Shown here piece after piece: positions 51,301 through 59,715 of a stretch of 64,000 nt of DNA. How positions within the stretch are numbered: the first letter of the stretch is position 1; every line of letters starts with the position of its first letter. The stretch spans positions 649,984-713,983 of the forward strand of contig NW_004190356.2 in NCBI RefSeq assembly GCF_000224145.3, given 5' to 3'. The notes under the pieces were generated by a model. The model had not been told where the DNA came from, did no database searches, and worked only from the letters and a program-made list of their open reading frames with translations. The position numbers and the translations under genes are program-made. The DNA comes from Ciona intestinalis. Its lineage: Eukaryota; Chordata; Ascidiacea; Phlebobranchia; Cionidae.

Positions 51301-52332
51301 AAAGCAAAATGTCTCTAACAAAAGGGCCTTTTTACAATGCTTCTCTTTCCCTTTATAATTTATCATTTTTACCTTAGTACTTCCTTTTAAACATAAGCCT
51401 ACTTACAAATAACGTTTCTTAGTATGATAACAAAGCCCATAAGTTGCATAACCTATTATAAAGCACAAGAAGTAACCAAAGCATTACACTTGATTGAACT
51501 AAATGGTAAAGGCTTTTGAAATCTAAAGGATGACCTAATGTCCTAATCTAAACTAATTCAGCAACACAATAATAAAAATGCCCCGTAACTTAACAGTCTA
51601 AACCTAAATCGTAAACTACATCATCAGAAAATGTGGACAAAGCTGTAAAATATGTGTTTTGATACTTGATTATCTTCCTTTAAAATCAATTAAATTAATC
51701 TAATATATATATATAACTTTAACATCAGTTTTGTCACAAAGTTAATATTTGGTTGGGGTAAAAAAAAGGTAAGTAAAGTTCGTAAAAATTAAAGTATACC
51801 ATCAGCAAGGTACTTAAATATGTAGCAAATACCTGCAGCTGCATTCATAATAAGTTTATCACAAATACCTTCTCATAGTTTAGCAAACCTCATTAAAAGT
51901 GTCTTAAAGTTTATAATTACCAATTAGAATAAAATTTAGGATAAAAAATATTGACCAATTTGGTCAAACAGCAGGTACCAATGGAGTGAGACAATATGCA
52001 GCAACTTTCGTTCTGTTGATTTGCGATTAAGACACTCTTTTTCAGAAAGTGTTTAGTTTTTATGAAATTGGTGTAGTACTTTTACGAAGTTTTACACCAC
52101 ATTTGTGCATTTCTATAAAACACAAACTTTGATTTTTTATTGGTATGCCCCTTTAAGTAAAATTGCTCTGTTTTTATTAGGTGTTCCTATCATGCATTTA
52201 ATATCTGTACCATTTCCTACTGTCTGGCACGAGATAACTGATAATGAATTTGCCATGAATTATGAACGAACAGAAGTGATATCCAGAGTGATGACAGCAT
52301 TCGTTGCAAAATATTTGCAACTCAACATGTAA
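46105..52332 (+). CDS. QPCTL: Glutaminyl-peptide cyclotransferase, membrane-anchored (QPCTL-like)
   Basis: Nine exons in phase: 46105-46237, 46439-46551, 47497-47640, 48470-48637, 49103-49210, 49768-49932, 50009-50108, 50231-50353 and 52181-52332 (401 aa). An in-frame ATG at 46135 would remove ten residues. A single hydrophobic segment (about residues 40-60, [13 protein letters not shown]) after a basic N-terminus predicts a type II Golgi enzyme, as in vertebrate QPCTL rather than secreted QPCT. The family converts N-terminal Gln or Glu of peptides to pyroglutamate with a single zinc ion. Zinc and catalytic residues are visible: Asp197 in GACDSA, Glu242-Glu243 in FFDGEEAF, Asp284 in FVLLDLIG and His345 in [16 protein letters not shown] before the first zinc ligand and YGSRHMA are also family motifs. 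The tail FVAKYLQL fits the family end. An intact enzyme is expected. Confidence 0.95.
47745..48260 (+). repeat. Dispersed intronic repeat (family E), copy 1
   Basis: Direct copy of sequence at 51215-51670: shared runs 'ataagttgcataacctat', 'gcttctctttcc' and 'aaactacattatcagaaaat' versus 'aaactacatcatcagaaaat'. It lies in QPCTL intron 3. No coding potential. Confidence 0.75.
48338..48382 (+). repeat. (AT)n microsatellite
   Basis: Alternating TA with one interruption by TG. It lies in QPCTL intron 3. Confidence 0.9.
51215..51670 (+). repeat. Dispersed intronic repeat (family E), copy 2
   Basis: Same orientation as 47745-48260, in QPCTL intron 8; carries 'ataagttgcataacctatta', 'agtaaccaaagcattacact' and 'cgtaaactacatcatcagaa'. 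Confidence 0.75.
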
Positions 52333-52573
52333 ATAGAATTCCTGTGAATATTGATAGGTGAAGCATTTTGACATGTCTTATAAAATAAGTTTAAGACAAA
52401 GGATTTTAGCATCATATTTTGAACCTTCAATTACGAAGGTAAAAATACCACAATGATATATAAATATAATGCAATATTAAACAGCTATTTCAGGGTATTA
52501 TTGTTATTTAATACGGTATTTTTATTGTAATGTCGTTTAATATTGTATTTTTATTTTTTTTTATAAAGTATAT

Positions 52574-52579
52574 AATAAA
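52574..52579 (+). terminator. Poly(A) signal candidate for the QPCTL-like gene
   Basis: AATAAA about 240 nt after the stop codon (52330-52332). Confidence 0.5.
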
Positions 52580-53083
52580 GTTGTTTTTGGGAATGTGCAA
52601 TATTTTTGCAACACTCTAATTTGAATGAACAAACTTTAAAAGCTTTGATCCAGAGTGCTGAGTTTTAATTCTGTTTTTTTACCTGTTTCTTGTACAGTGC
52701 AAATGTGAAATCCTGACCAAACTTTATCTACATGACTTTTTTAGAGTTTTCCTTTTTTTGGTTTAATGTAGAGGCCATGTTTGCACTTTGCACAGGTATT
52801 TTATCTTGGTGCCGTTTTATTGTGTTGTATTACTGCATGCCAATGTGAACAAAAATAAATCAGTTCAGTTGTGATTGAAGTGTTTCCAGGCATTTTTAAA
52901 TGTTTTTTTTTCACTTACGTTACACTTCAGTTACAGTCAGAGTTGTATAATGCGGTGACAATCATAGAGCTCAGCTTCCTTATTTCCCAAAAATATAATC
53001 TTCATCCTGGAAATGTTAAAACTTTCCAAGTTCAAACTTTAAGTTAAATTAATACAGTTCTGTTTTTATGAAAATATTCACTT

Positions 53084-53089
53084 TTTATT
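53084..53089 (-). terminator. Poly(A) signal candidate for the TTI2-like gene
   Basis: TTTATT on plus (AATAAA on minus), about 170 nt beyond the stop codon at 53261. The gene is convergent with the QPCTL-like gene. Confidence 0.5.
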
Positions 53090-53260
53090 TAAGTACCAAT
53101 ACAAAACAGAAAATTTGTTGCTTAAATTGTGTAACAAATTGGAAGGAAAGTTATTTCTAAAAACAGGCATTGCTATTCTGCAAAGTGACACAGTAGCCAC
53201 CATGTCATGAAGTATAGTGATTTGAAAAAGTGTATAAATATTAAAATTGATTTAAACATA

Positions 53261-54598
53261 TTAATGATTTGCATATTTCAAGAATTGAAAATATTTTTGT
53301 AAATATGGTTCTTGTTTAATAACTTTGTTTAATGTATTGCCAACATCACAAGTGCCACAAATGTAAAGCATTTCACAGCACAAAATATTTTCTTCCAGCA
53401 ATTTGTTATTGTGTATGATTTGACATGAATTCTTTTCAATTATTTTAAGTAAATTTTGTAACAAAAGTTTTAAAATTACGTTTTCATAGTTTGGAATCCG
53501 TAACCAAGCAGCTCGCATCAGCGCTTGTAAACAAGTTAAAATTTCCAACACTGTTGCTTCGTTGACAACTGCAATGTCATATTTAATTAGAGAAAGCAGT
53601 TCTTTCATGTGTCTGACAACTGTAATTCCCATAACTTCAACAAATGATGTAACATGCTTCCATAGGGTAAAACGTAACGATGTTTGTGTTGCAGCAGAAA
53701 TATTTAACAAAATGGTTTCAAATATTTTATCATATTTCGTAGGCAGTCGCAAATGGTCTGATTTTTCTGGGCCTCGTTCCAAAACTGACAAGCAGCGCAA
53801 TATACATGGCAGTGATTTTTCAAGAACTTCAGCATTAGTAGAATGAAGTTTGCGGAACAATGCATCATATAAAACATCACCTCTTCCATACATTCTCATT
53901 TCACCCTTAGGTACACAGAATAACATATGTTTACACACCTTTAAACCCATCAACACACTTGAAGGATTGTAGTCATCCAACATCAGCAGCATGGGCGGCA
54001 TAATCATTGCAATATTTTTTGTTAAGCTTTCCGATGAAGCTAATTGCATAAGTTCCACGAACACACAACACAAAACAGGGTTCAATTTCCAAGTTGCACT
54101 TGAAAGTTCGGGCAACAAATAATGAAGTAAGTTTAAGTTGTTATTTCTGATTAAACAGTCTTTTGTGATTTTACTACATTTATCTAATAATCTGTCCAAT
54201 ATTTCACCAGTTTTCTTGGCACATTCTTCGCAGGACCATGCTGTGAAAGCATTTACAAACACCAGAAAAATATAGAAAAAATGATTTTCAAGTGAATGAG
54301 TGTCAATTTGTATGACTTCATTTTCATCTTTAAACGATAAAATGGAAAATAACTTTACCATAGCTCCGTTAAGTTGTTGATTAATAAAATTGTGCATTTC
54401 TTCTTTCTGGTGATAACTTACAACAACTTCATTTTCTATCTTTAATTTTGATTGAATGGTCGGCACGAGCAAATCACAAAGTTTCGAAATATATTCTTGT
54501 GACTTCTTGAAGATTGTTAAGGTATCATCAGAAACTGCATGTTGTTCCAAATAGACATTATAACTCTGAAGTACATCCCTTAGTGTTGGTTCGGCCAT
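53261..54598 (-). CDS. TTI2: TTI2-like (TELO2-interacting protein 2), intronless
   Basis: Single open frame of 445 aa starting MAEPTLRDVLQSYN and ending FQFLKYANH. It is an all-helical, HEAT-like protein without signal peptide or membrane anchor. The central part has MLLMLDDYNPSSVLMGLKV followed by GRGDVLYDALFRKL. This matches the TTI2 arrangement of a 'LLD(D/F)...G' helix and a later 'VLY.AL' helix. TTI2 with TTI1 and TELO2 forms the cytoplasmic TTT complex that helps HSP90 fold the PI3K-like kinases (mTOR, ATM, ATR, DNA-PKcs). The length is somewhat below vertebrate TTI2 (about 500 aa). I rest this on pattern memory of the family, so a different HEAT-type protein remains possible. It is unusual among its neighbours in having no intron. 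It faces the QPCTL-like gene tail to tail, with 0.9 kb between the stops. Confidence 0.72.
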   Translation of the reverse strand: MAEPTLRDVLQSYNVYLEQHAVSDDTLTIFKKSQEYISKLCDLLVPTIQSKLKIENEVVVSYHQKEEMHNFINQQLNGAMVKLFSILSFKDENEVIQIDTHSLENHFFYIFLVFVNAFTAWSCEECAKKTGEILDRLLDKCSKITKDCLIRNNNLNLLHYLLPELSSATWKLNPVLCCVFVELMQLASSESLTKNIAMIMPPMLLMLDDYNPSSVLMGLKVCKHMLFCVPKGEMRMYGRGDVLYDALFRKLHSTNAEVLEKSLPCILRCLSVLERGPEKSDHLRLPTKYDKIFETILLNISAATQTSLRFTLWKHVTSFVEVMGITVVRHMKELLSLIKYDIAVVNEATVLEILTCLQALMRAAWLRIPNYENVILKLLLQNLLKIIEKNSCQIIHNNKLLEENILCCEMLYICGTCDVGNTLNKVIKQEPYLQKYFQFLKYANH

Positions 54599-54967
54599 TC
54601 GGAAATATAATGCATTGGCAATATTACTTAAAATTAGATATTTATCAGTTTAACACTGGTTTTCAGTTCAGATTTATGAGATTATTCAATAATACTTGGG
54701 ACTGAGTTGTTACACAAGCATAGAGGAAACTGACTGCCTTTTTCGTACGTTCTCTTCCGCGACAAAGATGACGTACTTCGTACTATTTGTGTCTATGTGC
54801 GTATATGTTGAAGACTGGGGATGTAATTTTAGGTTATAAGGCTAAGCAATACGTATGCTGCTGGAGGACTATATTTTTATCCGGGTCATGGGGTTTGCGT
54901 GGATGCATAATTTCGGACAAATAGATCGCTCCGGTCTTGAGTGGGACTCGTATGAGTTTTTCGCACA

Positions 54968-55548
54968 ATGTGCAGCAAAATGTGCACCTTGAAATGTGCA
55001 GCTCGGTGCACCAAAATTTGCCGCACCAAAATGTGCACCTTGAAATGTGCAGCTCGGTGCACCAAAATTTGCTGCACTAAAATGTGCACCTTGAAATGTG
55101 CAGCTCGGTGCACCAAAATTTGCTGCACTAAAATGTGCACCTTGAAATGTGCAGCTCGGTGCACCAAAATTTGCCGCACCAAAATGTGCACCTTGAAATG
55201 TGCAGCTCGGTGCACCAAAATTTGCTGCACTAAAATGTGCACCTTGAAATGTGCAGCTCGGTGCACCAAAATTTGTCGCACCAAATTGTGCACCTTGAAA
55301 TGTGCAGCTCGGTGCACCAAAATGTGCAGCTCCGAAATGTGCAGCTTGAAATGTGCAGCTCGGTGCACCAAAATGTGCAGCTCCGAAATGTGCAGCTCGG
55401 TGCACCAAAATGTGCAGCTCCGAAATGTGCAGCTTGAAACGTGCAGCTCGGTGCACCAAAATGTGCAGCTCCGAAATGTGCAGCTCGGTGCACCAAAATG
55501 TGCAGCTCCGAAATGTGCAGCTTGAAATGTGCAGCTTGAAATGTGCAG
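54968..55548 (+). repeat. Tandem array, 51-bp unit, left arm
   Basis: Unit: 'aaatgtgcaccttgaaatgt', 'gcagctcggtgcaccaaaat' and 'ttgccgcacca' (51 bp). About seven regular units run to ~55320, then shorter variants in which 'tccgaaatgtgcag' replaces part of the unit. The word GTGCA/TGCAC recurs several times per unit. Because 51 is divisible by three and the unit lacks stop codons in several frames, long spurious open frames occur on both strands. Confidence 0.95.
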
Positions 55549-55782
55549 AGATCAGAGATTCAAAGACTACGAAACTCATTTTCAGACAATGTAAAGAACA
55601 AAATTTTATTTAAATTAAACACAAAATTCACAGCTCCATTGCATTTTTTCACGTGCGGTAAATGTCTCAACATTCAAACCGAGACAGCGCGTATGATACC
55701 AACGGTCACATGCAAAAGATGCAAACAAAAAAGTGTTAATTTTTTTTTATGGGTGAGGTCCTTGTCAAGGACCTGGGAAGAA

Positions 55783-55831
55783 ATGTGCAGCTTGAAATGT
55801 GCAGCTCCGAAATGTGCAGCTCGGTGCACCC
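55783..55831 (+). repeat. Small patch of the same 51-bp-type repeat
   Basis: 'gaaatgtgcagcttgaaatg' then 'tgcagctccgaaatgtgcag' and 'ctcggtgcaccc', the same orientation as the left arm. Confidence 0.85.
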
Positions 55832-56017
55832 AATTTTTTGACTTAGTGTAGGTGTACCATAAATCAAAGCGTTCAGCTGATGGTCCACTCATAAAGGTTC
55901 TAATTTTTTTACCAGTATAGACTGACATTCAAACAATTATATACATTATACATTTATCACAAACTACAAAACTCATTTTCATAAAATGTAAAGAACGAAA
56001 TTTTATTAAAATTAAAC

Positions 56018-56105
56018 ACAAAATGCACGGGTGTTCTGATTCCTACACCTCGTGCCAACTTACCAGTAACAGTAACCACGTATGTTATTTGGTGAGTGAT
56101 TATTA
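56018..56105 (-). repeat. SINE 3' fragment inside the foldback-like element
   Basis: 'gggtgttctgattcctacac', 'ctcgtgccaacttaccagta' and 'gttatttggtgagtgattat' are complementary to the SINE 3' half. Confidence 0.6.
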
Positions 56106-56216
56106 ACTCACATCCCCTTACTTATAAACCCTACCTACCAACCTAATCTGTAACCTATTGGAGGATTCTTCACTAGTGCAAACAGGAAAAAAATCAGTGC
56201 GCACCGCCAAAAAAAC

Positions 56217-56528
56217 ACTGGTGCATCGAGCTGCACATTTCAAGGTGCACATTTTAGTGCAGCAAATTTTGGTGCACCGAGCTGCACATTTCAAGGTGCA
56301 CATTTCGGAGCTGCACATTTTGGTGCACCGAGCTGCACATTTCAAGGTGCACATTTTAGTGCAGCAAATTTTGGTGCACCGAGCTGCACATTTCAAGGTG
56401 CACATTTCGGAGCTGCACATTTTGGTGCACCGAGCTGCACATTTCAAGGTGCACATTTTAGTGCGGCAAATTTTGGTGCACCGAGCTGCACATTTCAAGG
56501 TGCACATTTTGCTGCACATTGTGCGAAA
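56217..56528 (-). repeat. Tandem array, 51-bp unit, inverted right arm
   Basis: Units are the reverse complement of the left arm ('cacatttcaaggtgcacatt', 'ttagtgcagcaaattttggt', 'gcaccgagctg'). About six units, alternating with 'tcggagctgcacattttggt' variants. Confidence 0.95.
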
Positions 56529-56747
56529 AACTATCACGACCCCTGTTGTTGGATCGAAAATTTGCCCTTTTTTTAACAAAGAGAGAAGGCTACAAACTAC
56601 AATTAAATTTCCCCACCCTTTGGTGGAATATAACACAATTTTATTGTTGAGCACGTAGGTGGTCATATTTTTCGCCAAACAGTTGTACTGTAATTCTTAA
56701 CTTTAGCATTCATTCATTAATCTCCTAAATGAAATCAAATCATAATA

Positions 56748-57900
56748 TATAGTAGGGTGGGGAAGATGGGACATTTTTTTAGACGAGACTTTTTAGAATT
56801 TTTGTTTTACGCCCCTAATTTAACGGTAATCAGGAAAATAGTTTTACAGAATTATTCGACAGTGTTATCATGACTTTATAAAAGTTTACGAGTGTGAACA
56901 ATTAAACTATTTTCACAGCTACATAGAAAAATCTTTCGTACAGTTTGGTTTCGTCTCATAAAACTAGTTTTAGTTTTGTGAAAAAACGAGATATAAAGTA
57001 GGGTGGAGAAAGATGGGACACCTTTTCGTTCTATTTTCTTGTCCCATTTGTTAGTAAACAAAGAACATTAAAAAAAACTTATCTTCACGACGCCCACAGA
57101 CCATTGTTAATTGTTTAAAACGCGATCAGGATATTTAAATATCATGTGCTAAAGGTGTCATATCTTCCCCCACAGTACAGTATAAACACGAGGAAAATAG
57201 GCAGAAGTGGACATAACTTTAATTTAAGATAAAAACACTAAAAATATATATTTCGTATATGAAGTTTACATGGCAAAGGAACTAGCACAGCCGGTTAATT
57301 TTGACAAATTAACTACAAGTTGCAGAATACTGTTAATGCAAATAATTCAATTTAGAGTCTCATCTTTCTTCCATCTTGTAGTTTTGTATAAGTAAACTTT
57401 AGAAGTTCTGCTTTTAATCTAATAATTTATACTTCATCGTGATTCAAACACAATGAACTGATATATCAATTAACAGGATGATACATGGAAAATTTGAAGT
57501 TCAGTCATTTGCACTGGGAGATAATTGTTGAAGTGGCTTGTGCAAAAAATAGTGTAGCAATACCCTAATTTATTCGAACAATTCCAATAAACTGGATTTC
57601 CAAAGCGTACCGTGTTATTTCGTGTTATTCACGTGTATTCCTAATAATAAATTATTAACTTATTAATCAAAATTAATGATTTTAAACTGTCCCGTTTTAA
57701 CCAGTGTGCTTTCGAACACCTGTTGTACGAATCGCTAAATAACTGCTTGTGTGTTTTAATTTATATTTTGAATTGTTGTCAATTAATAAAAGGAATACAA
57801 TAGTACTAAGTTGTGGTATTACCCCAAAACCGCCATGTATTTTGATTTTGGAAACACTAGGCAATATATGTGCTTAAATGTCTCAACCCCACTCTACTAT
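56748..57900 (+). mobile_element. Family B element with a nested family-A MITE
   Basis: Left end 'tagtagggtggggaagatgg' then 'agacgagactttttagaatt'; right end 'gtctcaaccccactctacta'. A family-A MITE (56996-57184) is inserted in it, so A moved after B. The right half is repeated after the gap at 58065. Confidence 0.8.
56996..57184 (+). mobile_element. ~190-bp MITE (family A), nested
   Basis: 'gtagggtggagaaagatggg' to 'catatcttcccccacagtac', core 'cattgttaattgtttaaaac'. It lies inside the family-B element. Confidence 0.8.
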
Positions 57901-58064
57901 ATAAGGGTAGGTTTTCAATGTGTCTCCAATAAAATAGTAATATTTTTGTACAGGCGTCAATCGATCTGTGGATTACTTATCTCTCGCTGTTTCGACACAT
58001 TGTATGACTGGAAACCATGGCTTAATCGGTTACGCGCGTGCCGAAAACAGATTACAGCCTAATG
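57338..58064 (+). repeat. Left copy of a ~725-bp direct duplication next to a gap
   Basis: Nearly identical to 58115-58839 at a fixed offset of 775. The only internal difference I noticed is 'aatctaataa' versus 'aatctagtaa', plus divergence in the first ~40 bp of the right copy. It ends 'cagcctaatg' exactly at the N run. Confidence 0.9.
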
Positions 58065-58114
58065 NNNNNNNNNNNNNNNNNNNNNNNNNNNNNNNNNNNN
58101 NNNNNNNNNNNNNN
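58065..58114. other. Assembly gap (50 N)
   Basis: Run of 50 N between two near-identical ~725-bp segments. Confidence 0.97.
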
Positions 58115-58839
58115 TTGCAATTAAAGAAGTCTCATCTTTCTTCGCATCGTTGATAGTTTTGTATAAGTAAACTTTAGAAGTTCTGCTTTTAATCTAGTAA
58201 TTTATACTTCATCGTGATTCAAACACAATGAACTGATATATCAATTAACAGGATGATACATGGAAAATTTGAAGTTCAGTCATTTGCACTGGGAGATAAT
58301 TGTTGAAGTGGCTTGTGCAAAAAATAGTGTAGCAATACCCTAATTTATTCGAACAATTCCAATAAACTGGATTTCCAAAGCGTACCGTGTTATTTCGTGT
58401 TATTCACGTGTATTCCTAATAATAAATTATTAACTTATTAATCAAAATTAATGATTTTAAACTGTCCCGTTTTAACCAGTGTGCTTTCGAACACCTGTTG
58501 TACGAATCGCTAAATAACTGCTTGTGTGTTTTAATTTATATTTTGAATTGTTGTCAATTAATAAAAGGAATACAATAGTACTAAGTTGTGGTATTACCCC
58601 AAAACCGCCATGTATTTTGATTTTGGAAACACTAGGCAATATATGTGCTTAAATGTCTCAACCCCACTCTACTATATAAGGGTAGGTTTTCAATGTGTCT
58701 CCAATAAAATAGTAATATTTTTGTACAGGCGTCAATCGATCTGTGGATTACTTATCTCTCGCTGTTTCGACACATTGTATGACTGGAAACCATGGCTTAA
58801 TCGGTTACGCGCGTGCCGAAAACAGATTACAGCCTAATG
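58115..58839 (+). repeat. Right copy of the ~725-bp duplication
   Basis: Same as 57338-58064, then continues into unique sequence ('ttctcggttcgtttcccgcc'). See findings: probably an unmerged contig overlap. Confidence 0.9.
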
Positions 58840-59715
58840 TTCTCGGTTCGTTTCCCGCCCGTTTTGGTTTTAAATTACTTTAGTAAAAGATATGGAAGAC
58901 CATTACTATACACACGTTGTATTTGTATTTGCACTGCAACGTAAATAAAGCTAAAATTTACCGATTAGTTTACGTAACTTGCAAGCATTATAATCATTAA
59001 TTACTCATTATTTGGACGATTTTAAACACTGTTGTCTTGCTCATAAAGGCATACAATGTTAGCAGCAACCATCCTTAAGCCCATCACCTTTGGGTTGGAG
59101 GCATGCACGCTAATAAGCAACTGGGCCAGTGCGTCGGATTACTTAAAACAACGTTTTTTACTTCACGTTAAAAAATAAAAAGAAGGAACCAGCAATAAAA
59201 CAATAGTTGTTAAAACACGGTATGGACAAAACGTGTGGGAAATAGTGTCATCAGGTAAAAGGTGTGACCGTTACACCGTAGTATACTGAAGTGATTTTCT
59301 TCAGTATACTATGGTTACACCCTGTAAAACTTCGATACCGGACTGATAATTCAAAAGAAGTTTTAGTGTGAATTAGCAATAACTAAAAAATAAACATTAA
59401 TTGGGAACCCATAAACGGAGATCAAATACATCAGTGTTCCAACTTGCACCGCGTCCCAACTAATATATTTCGACCGACTATACAACAATTGCACCATATG
59501 TTATGTAATCGTTGGGCAACACGGTCCTTTTAATACTTTAATCAGTAAGGTGAGTTTGGACAAATTCTACCAATAATTTTGGGCTCAACGCTTAATCAAC
59601 CGCTACAAAGGTATTGGGTACACTGTTTTGTTTCCTTTGTACCCGCCCAACGATAAAGAACACCACCCCTTCTTCGGTAAATTGGAAGATATTACGATGA
59701 ATTGCTTCTTGCATT
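58840..59715. other. Region 3' of the bHLH gene
   Basis: Contains a degenerate SINE on minus (about 59040-59130) and a hairpin at 59285-59321. No convincing gene. Confidence 0.5.

Larger units (their letters stand above)
54954..56534. mobile_element. Foldback-like element with tandem-repeat arms
   Basis: Both ends show the same inverted sequence: left 'agtttttcgcacaatgtgca', right 'tgcacattgtgcgaaaaact'. The arms are tandem arrays of a 51-bp unit in opposite orientation (54968-55548 and 56217-56528). The 0.67-kb centre contains a third small patch of units (55783-55831), two direct ~67-bp repeats (55564-55634 and 55966-56032) and a SINE fragment. No transposase. No clear target-site duplication is visible. 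Confidence 0.7.

Noticed and set aside
54886..55525. Several long open frames on both strands in the 51-bp array (also 56118-56678)
   Set aside because: Open in several frames at once because the unit length is a multiple of three and stop-free; no start context and no splice structure.
54968..55548. CRISPR-like array of regularly spaced repeats
   Set aside because: Units are contiguous with no unique spacers, and the genome is clearly animal. It is a minisatellite-type array in inverted pairs.
57811..58837. Two identical 83-aa open frames
   Set aside because: They lie in the non-coding right end of a family-B element and are identical only because of the assembly duplication.
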